From contig CAVSJA010000009.1 in assembly GCA_963728145.1 (NCBI GenBank), forward strand, positions 476,077 through 540,076: a stretch of 64,000 nucleotides of DNA, read 5' to 3'. Positions within the stretch are counted from its first letter, which is position 1; each line of letters begins with the position of its first letter. The translations under genes were made by a program, and so were the position numbers. The notes beneath the pieces were generated by a model. That model saw nothing but the letters and a program-made list of their open reading frames with translations. It made no database searches and had not been told where the DNA came from. Positions 25,372 through 34,040 of this stretch are shown here, one piece after another. The stretch comes from CAVSJA01 sp963728145 (GTDB taxonomy: Bacteria; Bacteroidota; Bacteroidia; Chitinophagales; Chitinophagaceae).

Positions 25372-27627
25372 ATGACAATGAAAAAGGTTATTAATATAAA
25401 TTTTCAGGGCAGGGTCGTTCCTATAGAGGAATCTGCTTATGAATTATTGAAACAGTACGTTGAAAGTCTGCGACGGTATTTTGCGAATGAAGAGGGACGC
25501 GATGAGATCATCAATGATATTGAAAGCAGGATCGCTGAACTTTTTTCCGAGCGATTGAAAAAAGGTGCTACCTGTATTACCGACGATGATGTGAATGCAG
25601 TAATTGCAGGTATGGGTCGTCCAGAAGACCTGGAAGCAGAAGCTGCAGATCCTTTAGCAACGCCCAATGGTTCAAAGAAAGAACAGTCTTCTCAGCAATC
25701 ACAGCAACAGTCTTATACCTACGCAACAAATGTCGGAAGGCGACTCTATCGCAATGCAGATGATAAGATCATCGGTGGTGTGGCGAGCGGATTGGCCAAC
25801 TATTTCAATATCGATCCTGTGATCATGCGGATCATCTTTGCGTTATTGTTGTTTCTCGGGGGTGGGTTCCTGTTATACATTATCCTTTGGATCGTTATCC
25901 CCGCAAAGTCGTTAAGGACGAATATCACGAAAAGATTATACCGGAGCTCGGATAACCGCGTAATCGGGGGAGTCTGTGCAGGATTAGCTGCATATTTTAA
26001 TATAGGCATCTGGATTCCCCGCCTGATATTCGCCCTTCCCCTCCTCATAGCAATTATATCCGGTCCCTTTGGCCTGTGGTGGGGAAATGATTGGCAATTC
26101 TGGGAAGGTCCAAAGATCTTTACCGGCTCAGTGAGTGGTACGCTGTTTCTAACCTATATAATATTATGGATTGCTCTTCCGGTTGCCAATACTGCAGCTG
26201 AGAAATTGGAAATGCGTGGAGAGAAAGTTGATTTGAGCAGCATCAGCAAAACTGTGAAAGAGGATCTGTCTAATCTGAAGACCAGGGCACAGGCCTGGGG
26301 ACAAGAAGTATCTCAAACCGCGCAACAATACGGGCAATCAGCAAGCTCGCAGGTAAAATCCTATGCAGCTGAAGCCGGACCGGTTGCCCGAAGCGCGGGA
26401 AGCGGACTCGGTCATGCGATAGGAGTTTTGTTTAAAGCATTCTTCCTTTTAATTGCCGGTTCAATTGCAATAGCATTGTTTGGTGCACTGATGGCAATGT
26501 TGTTCGGAGGTTTTGTAGTGTTTCCATTGAAGAATTTCGTTCTCGATGGTGCCTGGCAGAATCTTCTTGCATGGTCTACACTCATCCTGTTTCTCGGTAT
26601 TCCTGTCTTAGCACTGATCATTTGGTTAGTCCGCAGGATCATCGGAGTGAAAAGCAAGAATCACTACCTCGGGTATGTATTCGGCACTTTGTGGACAATA
26701 GGATTGGTCTCAGCAGTCTTTCTTGCAGCTACGGTCACCAAGAATTACAAATCTGGTTCAGTGAAAACAGAAACGCTGAGTTCATTTGTTCAACCCGCGA
26801 AGAACAAACTCTATGTTGATGTAGAAAGAAGTGATGTCAGGTATTATGGTGGTGATTGGTTTGGAATGGACTGGGATGACGAATGGCCATTCTATGGTGT
26901 GAACCAGGATACGCTGATGTTGAACAGCGTTCGGGTGAATATCGAAAAAAGTACCGACTCATCTTTTCACGTAGAAAAAGTAACGTTTAGCAGAGGTCGA
27001 ACTCCAGAACAAGCGCGTACAATCGCTGAAAAAGTCAGGTTCGAGATCAATCAAAGTGATAGTGTTTTGATTCTTCCCAAAGGTTTTCCGATCAGCAGTG
27101 AAGAAAAATGGAGAGGTCAAAGTGTATTGGTAGTAATAAGAATACCGGTAGGTAAAAGAATTGAACTGTCATCAAGATTGCACACTTACTCCTGGTTTGG
27201 AATCGACAATTATCGGGGCAGGAGATGGGATGGAGACTGGAATAATGATTTCAATCGTAGCTATGGGTGGGACAGTAATGTTGAATACATTATGACACCT
27301 GAAAAATTGGAGCGTGTTGATCGCCTGGATCCGGTAGAATTAAGAAAAGGTAATTATAAATTAAAGGATGAAAATAACGAAGAGACAAGCATAGACAACG
27401 GACCAGAGAGAAAAACACCAGATACGAATAAGGGTTATCGTTACAGACAGGACAATCAGGGAGATGATCAGAATGATGATAAAAAAGATTCAGCAGCCAA
27501 TAAAACAACCAGCGCAGCGAACCATGAAACAATCGCCGGAGAGGAAAGGGAAAGTATAGCCATAAAAACAAAAAAACAAGACCCTTCTACCGGAGGCTCC
27601 CTATCGGTTTTCAGCAGATTATTTTAA
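25372..27627 (+). CDS. Multidomain PspC membrane protein
   Basis: A 751-residue protein. Residues 1-95 are a soluble domain. Two PspC domains follow at about 123-180 and 186-270, with RRLYRNADDKIIGGVASGLA and KRLYRSSDNRVIGGVCAGLA. After a helical linker come three or four more membrane helices (about 350-470). An extracytoplasmic beta-rich domain follows from about 490 to 640, with Trp/Asp-rich YGGDWFGMDWDDEWPFYG, and then a low-complexity tail. PspC domains sense envelope stress and, with PadR upstream, suggest a stress-responsive operon. Two ATGs lie six bases apart at the start; either could be used. Confidence 0.88.
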   Translation: MTMKKVININFQGRVVPIEESAYELLKQYVESLRRYFANEEGRDEIINDIESRIAELFSERLKKGATCITDDDVNAVIAGMGRPEDLEAEAADPLATPNGSKKEQSSQQSQQQSYTYATNVGRRLYRNADDKIIGGVASGLANYFNIDPVIMRIIFALLLFLGGGFLLYIILWIVIPAKSLRTNITKRLYRSSDNRVIGGVCAGLAAYFNIGIWIPRLIFALPLLIAIISGPFGLWWGNDWQFWEGPKIFTGSVSGTLFLTYIILWIALPVANTAAEKLEMRGEKVDLSSISKTVKEDLSNLKTRAQAWGQEVSQTAQQYGQSASSQVKSYAAEAGPVARSAGSGLGHAIGVLFKAFFLLIAGSIAIALFGALMAMLFGGFVVFPLKNFVLDGAWQNLLAWSTLILFLGIPVLALIIWLVRRIIGVKSKNHYLGYVFGTLWTIGLVSAVFLAATVTKNYKSGSVKTETLSSFVQPAKNKLYVDVERSDVRYYGGDWFGMDWDDEWPFYGVNQDTLMLNSVRVNIEKSTDSSFHVEKVTFSRGRTPEQARTIAEKVRFEINQSDSVLILPKGFPISSEEKWRGQSVLVVIRIPVGKRIELSSRLHTYSWFGIDNYRGRRWDGDWNNDFNRSYGWDSNVEYIMTPEKLERVDRLDPVELRKGNYKLKDENNEETSIDNGPERKTPDTNKGYRYRQDNQGDDQNDDKKDSAANKTTSAANHETIAGEERESIAIKTKKQDPSTGGSLSVFSRLF

Positions 27628-27686
27628 GTAGACCCGCCGGCCGCACTGTCAACGCAATGTTGGCGGGCGGGGTTGAAGTTGGAACA

Positions 27687-27717
27687 TGGGGCCCTGTACA
27701 CCAGGGCCCTTTTCTGA
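27687..27717 (+). terminator. Rho-independent terminator after pspC
   Basis: GGGCCCTG, a short loop, CAGGGCCC, then TTTTCT. A strong GC hairpin with a short T tract about 65 nt after the PspC stop. Confidence 0.75.
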
Positions 27718-27739
27718 AAATGAATTTACATTCAAAGGA

Positions 27740-27850
27740 AAATCAATAATTAATAATCAATAATAAATAATTGATCGATGTGAAGCGGGCCCTTTAATCA
27801 CAAGCTGCCTAATGCCAGAAAAATTATTGATTATTAATTATTGATTATTG
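27740..27850. repeat. AATCAATA-word inverted repeat (hairpin)
   Basis: The left arm (27740-27774) has AATCAATAATTAATAATC-type words and the right arm (27820-27850) the complement, separated by about 45 nt. It is AT-rich, unlike the other blocks, but has the same layout. It lies between pspC and the SnoaL-like gene. Confidence 0.82.
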
Positions 27851-27888
27851 GTCCGAATCCATTCAGGAATTTATAAAAACCTTATCAT

Positions 27889-28419
27889 ATGGGATTTTTA
27901 TCTTTCGGATACGCGAGTATCCTTGCTACCAGCTTCTTCATTTGGTGCCATGCTTTGCAACCGAATGTGAATGAAAATAATATTGCAAAAAATTCTGTAA
28001 TAGAAGCACCAGTATCAATTAATGATCAACAGGACCTCTACAATGAGATTTTGAAACAGGACAGTATCTTGTTTACTGCCTTTAATAATTGCGATATCAA
28101 TACATTCAGGAAGATGTTTACGGATGACCTTGAATTCTACCATGACAAAGGCGGATTGACCGGTATAGATCATACGATGAACTTTTTGAATGATAAATGC
28201 AACAATAAGGAGAGGATGGTACGAAGAGGGCTAATAGCGAATGGAATGGAAGTATATCCAATCAAGGACTATGGAGCAGTTCAGATTGCAAGCCATAGTT
28301 TTTATTTAACTGAGAAGGGCCAGCAGGAGCAAAGGAGTGGCACATTCAAATTTGTGCATGTATGGAAAAAGACTAATGAAGGTTGGAAGATCTCAAGAGT
28401 AGTTAGCTACGATCATTGA
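27889..28419 (+). CDS. Exported SnoaL/DUF4440-like protein
   Basis: A 176-residue protein with a probable signal peptide or anchor (SILATSFFIWCHALQ). The body has the NTF2-like pattern of DUF4440: DSILFTAFNNCDINTFRKMF near residue 65, DDLEFYHDKGG, and C-terminal FVHVWKKTNEGWKISRVVS. Proteins of this fold are ligand-binding or isomerase-like, and no catalytic role is assigned. The next gene, a PAP2 phosphatase, starts 5 nt after its stop, so the two are likely co-transcribed. Confidence 0.8.
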   Translation: MGFLSFGYASILATSFFIWCHALQPNVNENNIAKNSVIEAPVSINDQQDLYNEILKQDSILFTAFNNCDINTFRKMFTDDLEFYHDKGGLTGIDHTMNFLNDKCNNKERMVRRGLIANGMEVYPIKDYGAVQIASHSFYLTEKGQQEQRSGTFKFVHVWKKTNEGWKISRVVSYDH

Positions 28420-28424
28420 TCGCC

Positions 28425-29063
28425 ATGGATAACAAAACAAAACCAATCGTCTTCACGGTATTGTTGTTGACGGTTTCTATTCTTTTCAGCATACAATTCG
28501 TGGATCGCCCGCTTGCGCTTGCATTAGATGGGCATTTAAGAGGAACAAAACTCCTCTTAAGCCAAATTGTTTCCGGACTTGAATGGATAACCGCTTTCAA
28601 TGTATCCAAATATTTATTGGGCGCAGTTCTTTTGTTGACTGGAGTCGGTCTGTACTTGTTTCCCCTAACAAGAACTGTCTCAGGATATTTTTTCTTTATC
28701 GGTTCAACGCACCTGGTAAGCCGGCTTATTGCGGGCACCTTGAAGAATGTATTTCTCAGATCCCGCCCCTTTGAATTTTTGGAGAATCAAGAGACCGGGG
28801 ATTTTTTTGTTGATGGAGGAAACTCCTTTCCTTCCGGGCATGTCGCCCATTTTTTTAGCCTTTTTATTCCCCTTCTTTTCATTTGGCCCCGCTCCTGGTT
28901 TTTAATTCTGTTTGTACCCTCAATTGTCGCAATGCAGCGGGTCATATCAAATGATCACTATTTAAGTGATGCGCTTATCAGTATTCTCATAGCCTATATG
29001 TTCACTTTGGCGTTTTTGAAATTGTTTCAACGACAAGCGGTTTGGAGGCGGGTTGAACAATGA
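28425..29063 (+). CDS. PAP2-superfamily phosphatase (membrane)
   Basis: A 212-residue integral membrane phosphatase with about six helices. All three catalytic motifs are present: KNVFLRSRP (KxxxxxxRP), FPSGH (PSGH), and SNDHYLSD, where the His is the nucleophile-assisting residue in the SRxxxxxHxxxD class motif. Substrates of relatives are phosphatidic acid, undecaprenyl pyrophosphate or lipid A phosphates; which one is not clear. The start is the ATG at 28425, not the upstream TTG. The stop codon is followed within 5 nt by a repeat block. Confidence 0.88.
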   Translation: MDNKTKPIVFTVLLLTVSILFSIQFVDRPLALALDGHLRGTKLLLSQIVSGLEWITAFNVSKYLLGAVLLLTGVGLYLFPLTRTVSGYFFFIGSTHLVSRLIAGTLKNVFLRSRPFEFLENQETGDFFVDGGNSFPSGHVAHFFSLFIPLLFIWPRSWFLILFVPSIVAMQRVISNDHYLSDALISILIAYMFTLAFLKLFQRQAVWRRVEQ

Positions 29064-29066
29064 AAA

Positions 29067-29147
29067 ATGGTTTGATTGTTTTATGGGTTGATTGTTGGAC
29101 TTACAATTTATGAATCAAACAATCAAACAATAGAACCATCAAACCAT
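29067..29147. repeat. AATCAAAC-word inverted repeat (hairpin)
   Basis: The left arm (29067-29098) reads GGTTTGATTG and related words; the right arm (29111-29147) reads AATCAAACAATC and ACCATCAAACC. It separates the convergent PAP2 and DUF4920 genes and could terminate both transcripts. Confidence 0.83.
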
Positions 29148-29163
29148 CTGAATATCGCCGCTC

Positions 29164-29628
29164 CTACAACACAAGCACTCCCTTCGCCACAAACTGCACT
29201 TCCTTTTTCGACTTGGTTATTTTCTTTATTTCTTCTTCGCTCTTTCCGGCGTCCTTTGCATAGTGTTGTTGCTGCTTAACTGAAACTTCTTTAATTGTTG
29301 CTTCACCTTCCAGCACCACTTCTTTGCCAACAATATTCATTGGCATGAAGTATCCATAATCTTTGAATTTCACCATCAGCTTTTCGCCATCAGACTTTTC
29401 AATCTTCATCCAGCATCCTTTTTCCTGGCATACTTCCACGACCTTGCCAGTTATCTTTCCTTCATATTTGTTGTCCTTGAGTTTTTTATCAAGCTCATTA
29501 ACACTAATAGCGCCATCGGCATTCGTGCCCGCACCATAAGTAATTCCTTTTTCCGCAGATTTCGGATCCTGTGCTGTTACAGCCAAACCGATCAACAAAG
29601 CAATCGAAAACAAAAGACGTTTTTTCAT
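29164..29628 (-). CDS. DUF4920 secreted protein
   Basis: A 154-residue protein with a signal peptide (KKRLLFSIALLIGLAVTA). The central OB-like beta domain has GKVVEVCQEKGCWMKI and FKDYGYFMP, the DUF4920 signature. The conserved Cys-x-x-x-x-Gly-Cys pair could bind a metal or heme-like cofactor, but the function of the family is not known. It is a single gene, convergent with PAP2 and divergent from recA. Confidence 0.85.
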   Translation of the reverse strand: MKKRLLFSIALLIGLAVTAQDPKSAEKGITYGAGTNADGAISVNELDKKLKDNKYEGKITGKVVEVCQEKGCWMKIEKSDGEKLMVKFKDYGYFMPMNIVGKEVVLEGEATIKEVSVKQQQHYAKDAGKSEEEIKKITKSKKEVQFVAKGVLVL

Positions 29629-29657
29629 GTGGGATAAATTTGGTCAAAGATAAGAGA

Positions 29658-29744
29658 GGAATTGGGATTTGGGAATTGGTAGTTGGTAGTTAGGAATTGG
29701 GGAGGCATTCGATCCAAATTCCCAATTCCAAAACACCAATTCCT
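29658..29744. repeat. GGAATTGG-word inverted repeat (hairpin)
   Basis: The left arm (29658-29701) has GGAATTGG, GGGATTTGG and GTAGTTGG words; the right arm (29713-29744) has the complement, CCCAATTCC. It lies in the 425-base gap between divergent DUF4920 and recA. Confidence 0.82.
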
Positions 29745-29882
29745 TTTCCATGAAAATCTACCACTTAGTGGTATTGTTTTCCCTTCCATTATTTCGTCTC
29801 TTTGATTCAGAATTCAGCCCTAACCAAAGCCTCTTTTTCTATAGTTCTTTTAAATATTACATTTTCTCATGTGTCGCTCCTT

Positions 29883-29912
29883 CCCGGCTTAGCCGGGAGG
29901 GATTTTTTTTGC
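29883..29912 (+). terminator. Orphan terminator upstream of recA
   Basis: CCCGGCTTAGCCGGG followed by AGGGATTTTTTTT is a strong plus-strand terminator. A second hairpin (TTCCCGCGAAAGCGGGAA) follows at about 29914. No plus-strand gene lies between 29629 and here, so it would end a small RNA or a recA leader. A nearby frame from 29750 runs straight through the hairpin and does not look like protein. Confidence 0.65.
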
Positions 29913-29989
29913 CTTCCCGCGAAAGCGGGAACCTCCGAAAGCGGGAAGCCCCCAAAACAATTAGTAAAAAAATACTAAATAAATTAGTG

Positions 29990-30016
29990 TTGATAATATA
30001 ATTTTACTTAGCTTTG
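29990..30016 (+). promoter_or_regulatory. Candidate recA promoter
   Basis: TTG at 29990-29992, 16 nt, then TAGCTTTG at 30009-30016, which fits the Bacteroidota TTG/TAnnTTTG pattern apart from a slightly short spacer. It lies 37 nt before the recA ATG. No LexA-like operator was recognised. Confidence 0.5.
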
Positions 30017-30053
30017 ATATCCATTTATTTTTATTCTTTAAAACTATACCCCC

Positions 30054-31061
30054 ATGTCGAACAACGAAAAACTCAAGGCGTTAAAGCTGACAATTGACAA
30101 GATCGATAAGGATTTTGGCAAAGGAAGTGTAATGATGATGAACGAAAAGGGCGATCAGGTAATGGAAGTTGTATCAACCGGTTCAATTGGGCTAGACGTC
30201 GCTCTTGGGATCGGCGGTTTGCCAAGGGGAAGGATTGTTGAAATATATGGTCCGGAATCTTCAGGTAAAACCACCATTGCTATTCATGTGATTGCCGAGG
30301 CTCAGAAAAAAGGCGGCATCTGTGCGATCATTGACGCGGAGCACGCATTTGACAGTGCATATGCGCAAAAACTGGGTGTTGACGTAGATAATCTGCTTAT
30401 TTCCCAACCAGATTATGGAGAGCAAGGGCTTGAGATCGCCGATCGCCTTATCCTTTCCGGAGCACTGGATGTGGTGGTGATCGATTCTGTAGCTGCACTT
30501 GTGCCAAAGGGTGAATTGGAAGGAGAAATGGGAGATAGCAAGATGGGAATGCAGGCCCGATTGATGAGTCAGGCACTTCGCAAGCTGACAGCAACCATCA
30601 GTAAAACCAATACGATCTGCATTTTTATCAATCAACTTCGAGAAAAGATCGGGGTAATGTTCGGAAACCCCGAAACTACCACCGGCGGAAACGCATTAAA
30701 GTTCTATGCATCGATCCGTTTGGATATCCGCCGCATGGCGCAGATCAAAGATGGTGATGAAGCCGTAGGCAATAGAGTAAAAGTAAAAGTGGTCAAGAAT
30801 AAAGTTGCTCCTCCTTTCCGTAGCGCAGAATTCGATATCGTATTCGGCGAAGGAATTTCAAAAACCGGGGAGATCCTGGATATGGGCGTTGAACTTGGTA
30901 TCGTGAACAAGAGCGGATCCTGGTTCAGCTATAATGCTGACAAACTCGGACAGGGTAGGGATTCGGTAAAACAATTACTCCAGGACAATCCTGAACTGGC
31001 AAATGATATTGAAGGAAAGATTCGGGCGAAGATTAAGGAGATGAAGGAGAATCCTGCTTGA
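30054..31061 (+). CDS. recA: Recombinase RecA
   Basis: A 335-residue RecA, the ATP-dependent filament-forming recombinase for homologous repair. Walker A is GPESSGKTT (about residues 65-73), Walker B lies in LDVVVIDSVAAL, and the L2 DNA-binding loop is NPETTTGGNALKFYAS. The N-terminal oligomerisation helix and a short C-terminal domain are present. The length is normal. It is a single gene with its own promoter and terminator. Confidence 0.98.
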   Translation: MSNNEKLKALKLTIDKIDKDFGKGSVMMMNEKGDQVMEVVSTGSIGLDVALGIGGLPRGRIVEIYGPESSGKTTIAIHVIAEAQKKGGICAIIDAEHAFDSAYAQKLGVDVDNLLISQPDYGEQGLEIADRLILSGALDVVVIDSVAALVPKGELEGEMGDSKMGMQARLMSQALRKLTATISKTNTICIFINQLREKIGVMFGNPETTTGGNALKFYASIRLDIRRMAQIKDGDEAVGNRVKVKVVKNKVAPPFRSAEFDIVFGEGISKTGEILDMGVELGIVNKSGSWFSYNADKLGQGRDSVKQLLQDNPELANDIEGKIRAKIKEMKENPA

Positions 31062-31087
31062 TCTCAAAAAACTATTTCGGGTTTTAA

Positions 31088-31122
31088 GTAGACAAGAAGC
31101 GGCCGGTGGGTCGCTTTTTTTG
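31088..31122 (+). terminator. Terminator after recA
   Basis: AGCGGCC, a short loop, GGGTCGCT, then TTTTTTT: a hairpin with a mismatch and a seven-T run 30 nt after the recA stop. The rest of the gap to 31414 holds no gene. It shows homology to the sequence upstream of the two later paralogues of the next gene. Confidence 0.7.
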
Positions 31123-31414
31123 TTAAAGCTGGTTTAGGGCCACTTTGCTATTCTGCGATCCACTCCAAAATTTTTGCCAGCTACTAACCAGGTTGATCAG
31201 TGGCTCAATAGACCTTGCAATTTGGCAAAATACGGTGAAACTTTATTGTTGCCTTAGTTCTTAGCGGCTTGCAGTCATGAGGCCTACAGATGAGTTTTTA
31301 ATGTATATCTCCGGCGGCAAACAAAAATTGGAGTTATTGAAAAATGATGGTTTCATGATATTCATGTGGGCCTGAATTTATTCTTCTGTTTCATTAAACT
31401 TTAAATCTTGTTTT

Positions 31415-32230
31415 ATGAAATCTAGCTCCATCAAAATAGCCATCAGCGAATCTGATCAGCAATTGACTCTCCAACTCGAATATTTAAAGAGATTTCTTCA
31501 ATGTTTATGTGTTGTATTTGCATTCAATTCATCGATCGCACAAAATGTAGGGATTGGAATTGATAATCCAACACAGAAACTGGAAGTGCTGGGCAATATC
31601 AAAGGGAATAATTTCCTTGCGGGAGGTTATATAGGCGTCGGCACTTTGGCTCCACTGTACAAATTACACGTATATGATGGAAGCTTAGCAATCACCAACT
31701 CAGCTGATAACGTAACCTGGCTAACAAATTATAATAGTGCCGGGAATTATTTCAATATAGCATATAACGGAACTTCGAGAATGGCGTTAACGAATACAGG
31801 AAATCTTGGCATTGGTAATACTGCGCCTGCCTACAAGCTAGACGTGAATGGTAATATTCATGCCGAAACCAATGCAGTTATTGACGGAAACGTTACGGTG
31901 AACAATGGCAAAGGAATCCTGCAAAATTCGCAAGGATCCGGACAGTTGAAGTATTACACCCGCACCGCAGCGTTTACAGTGAACAACCTTCCCGGTTTTG
32001 CGTTGAGCGCGGAAGGCAGCATTGGGTTTACTAATGGAATTTTTTCAAGTCCGCCGAAGGTTTTTGTTGGCGATATTGTAAGTACCGGTGGTACGGCCGG
32101 CGAATTATTCAGGGTTCAATTGATTGTTTACGAGGTCACTGAAACCAGCTGCAAGGTAAGACTGCTGAATACCAGCCCCAATCCTGTGAGTTATTCGATA
32201 ACCTGGAATATCGTGTGCATTGGTCAATAG
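31415..32230 (+). CDS. Tail-fibre-like secreted protein, paralogue A
   Basis: A 271-residue secreted protein. A long n-region (about 28 residues) precedes the hydrophobic signal (FLQCLCVVFAFNSSIAQ). Then come the NVGIGIDNPTQKLEVLGNI and IGNTAPAYKLDVNGNI motifs found in Bacteroidota tail-fibre-like proteins, a very conserved HAETNAVIDGN, and a C-terminal beta domain of about 90 residues ending in TWNIVCIG. The last domain (IGFTNGIFSSPPKVFVG, then VTETSCKVRLLN) resembles an H-type lectin sandwich; this is inference from pattern. Two more paralogues lie at 35003 and 37149, with similar upstream DNA. Confidence 0.78.
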   Translation: MKSSSIKIAISESDQQLTLQLEYLKRFLQCLCVVFAFNSSIAQNVGIGIDNPTQKLEVLGNIKGNNFLAGGYIGVGTLAPLYKLHVYDGSLAITNSADNVTWLTNYNSAGNYFNIAYNGTSRMALTNTGNLGIGNTAPAYKLDVNGNIHAETNAVIDGNVTVNNGKGILQNSQGSGQLKYYTRTAAFTVNNLPGFALSAEGSIGFTNGIFSSPPKVFVGDIVSTGGTAGELFRVQLIVYEVTETSCKVRLLNTSPNPVSYSITWNIVCIGQ

Positions 32231-32371
32231 ACCATTAAAGAAAATACGAAATTTATTTCGGGTTTTAAGTTTCGCAAAGCGACTCATTGGGCAATGTCAT
32301 TAAGTTAAGATTCGAAGGCAATCATATAATTTAAAAAGTCCAACTACTATCATGTCGCTATAATTACTTCA

Positions 32372-32392
32372 AACCCCTTTAGGGGTTATTCT
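32372..32392 (+). terminator. Weak terminator-like hairpin
   Basis: AACCCC TTTA GGGGTT followed by ATTCTT. A short perfect stem with a broken T tract. The surrounding gap (32231-32627) holds no gene; it ends with a stretch like the recA terminator region (GGGTCGCTTTTTTG). Confidence 0.45.
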
Positions 32393-32627
32393 TGATTGTA
32401 TAAGTTCTTTCTTGAATCTTAATCTCAAAAATCGAAAGGCAGCTTTCAAACCTTAACTTAATAAGATTGCTCATTGGGTCGCTTTTTTGTTGGGGAGGTC
32501 ATCATTTTACTAAAGTGTTTTGTACCATTTCAAACCTCCAATAACAAAATGCTACCGATCATCGGAACTTGCTGTTCTTTGGTCATTGAATGTAGTAGAT
32601 TAACAGTACTCAACAATCAAAACACTT

Positions 32628-33488
32628 ATGAACAAGGGACAGCAGGAGCGCCGTCGCTTTATAAAAAGCTCTGCGTTCGGTTTGATCGGAATCACCGCCT
32701 TTGGTTATTCATCCTCACAGGGTAATATTATCAAAAGATTCGGTCCGGGCAACGATGAAGCGCTTTTCTACAGGTATCCAAGTATGAATGATACCATGGT
32801 AAGCAGTGTAGTAGGCGCGGCTCACCGCGATTTCGATAAAGTAAAGGAAATGGTGAGCAAACGTCCGGAATTAGCAGGGGTTTCATGGGACTGGGGTTTT
32901 GGAGACTGGGAAACTCCAATCGGGGCCGCTTCGCATGTGGGGCGCCGTGATATTGCCGAATTATTGATCAGTTACGGAGCCAGGCCTGATATATTCACTT
33001 ATGCCATGATGGGCATGCTTAAGAGCGTGCAGGAGATCATTGAAACTATTCCAGGCATTCAATCCCATCGCGGGCCTCATGGCATTACCTTATTGCAGCA
33101 TGCTAAAAACAGGCTTAGCGACCAAAATATTTCCGAAGCGGACAAGACCAATATAAATAAGATGATTAGCTACCTGGAGGGCTTAGGCAATGCTGATGTG
33201 AAACCAAAGAGCCTTGAAGTAACGGAAGAAGAAAAGAAAAAATACCTGGGGGAATATCGGTTTGGAAATGGTGAAGGAGAGCTCTTTGTTGTAAATACCA
33301 GTCAGAACGGGACTTTAAAGATGGGCCGTAAAGGTGCATTTGGTAATTTTTTGAGTAAAGTTGATGAAAATACATTTTCACCTGCCGGGGCTGCGTCCGT
33401 GCGGATTATATTCAAAATGAATGATGGCAAAGCCATTTCGGTAAGCGTGCATGAACCCGAACCGTTGGTCACTGCTATAAGGGTTTAA
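32628..33488 (+). CDS. Tat-exported ankyrin-repeat protein
   Basis: A 286-residue protein with a twin-arginine signal: ERRRFIKSSAFGLIGITAF at residues 7-25 (RRxF-I-K). Two or three ankyrin-like repeats follow (about 60-170): VVGAAHRDFDKVKEMVSKRP, then TPIGAASHVGRRDIAELLIS and a degenerate third unit. The last 90 residues are a beta-rich domain of the kind found fused to esterases or lipocalin-like units. Tat export of a protein with no obvious cofactor suggests that it folds or binds a partner in the cytoplasm first. It lies between paralogues A and B. Confidence 0.78.
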   Translation: MNKGQQERRRFIKSSAFGLIGITAFGYSSSQGNIIKRFGPGNDEALFYRYPSMNDTMVSSVVGAAHRDFDKVKEMVSKRPELAGVSWDWGFGDWETPIGAASHVGRRDIAELLISYGARPDIFTYAMMGMLKSVQEIIETIPGIQSHRGPHGITLLQHAKNRLSDQNISEADKTNINKMISYLEGLGNADVKPKSLEVTEEEKKKYLGEYRFGNGEGELFVVNTSQNGTLKMGRKGAFGNFLSKVDENTFSPAGAASVRIIFKMNDGKAISVSVHEPEPLVTAIRV

Positions 33489-33505
33489 TCGGCAGTCAGC
33501 TCTGT

Positions 33506-34000
33506 TTAAGTCAAGACAGAAAACTTATAAAACTTAACATCAACAGTCATTATCGGAAATTCCCCGGGTAAATTTTGCTTTTGTATTTCTACAAAGCCAT
33601 TCTTTTCATAAAATCGTTGTGCTGCAATGAACTTTTCCGTTGTACCTAAAAATATTTCGATCATGCCTTTATGCCTGGCCCACGCAATTAAAGTATTCAA
33701 TAGATCTTGCCCGATACCGAATTCTTTACCTCTGTAATCTTTGGCTACAAACATTTTTCGCAATGCACTTTTATTATTGCCAATATCCAGTAAAGCGATT
33801 GTTCCTACAACCTTATCGTCAATTTTCGCTATCCAAAAGTTGCCATTGTTCCTCTGGTAAAATTTTGGTATTTCATTCAGGTCAGGTTGTTGTTGTCTGG
33901 TTATCGGTATTCCAAATTCTCCATTTTGGATATTTAGAATAAGATCAGCAACGCTATTCTTATGAATGTCTGTATAGGGTTCGATACTCACTTCACTCAT
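33506..34000 (-). CDS. GNAT N-acetyltransferase
   Basis: A 164-residue acetyltransferase. The acetyl-CoA loop is KDYRGKEFGIGQDLL (consensus RxxGxG/A) with the preceding ALRKMFVAKDY strand, and C-terminal AAQRFYEKNGFVEI is typical of GNAT. The start is set at the ATG at 34000. A longer reading begins with TTG inside the end of the upstream gene. Substrate unknown. Probably co-transcribed with the membrane protein gene upstream. Confidence 0.85.
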   Translation of the reverse strand: MSEVSIEPYTDIHKNSVADLILNIQNGEFGIPITRQQQPDLNEIPKFYQRNNGNFWIAKIDDKVVGTIALLDIGNNKSALRKMFVAKDYRGKEFGIGQDLLNTLIAWARHKGMIEIFLGTTEKFIAAQRFYEKNGFVEIQKQNLPGEFPIMTVDVKFYKFSVLT

Positions 34001-34040
34001 GCTACAATAAATGAGATGTTGATTTAATGTTTGCCGCGTT

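Noticed and set aside
29750..30001. 83-residue plus-strand coding sequence before recA
   Set aside because: It runs through two GC hairpins and the recA promoter, and its composition is not protein-like.
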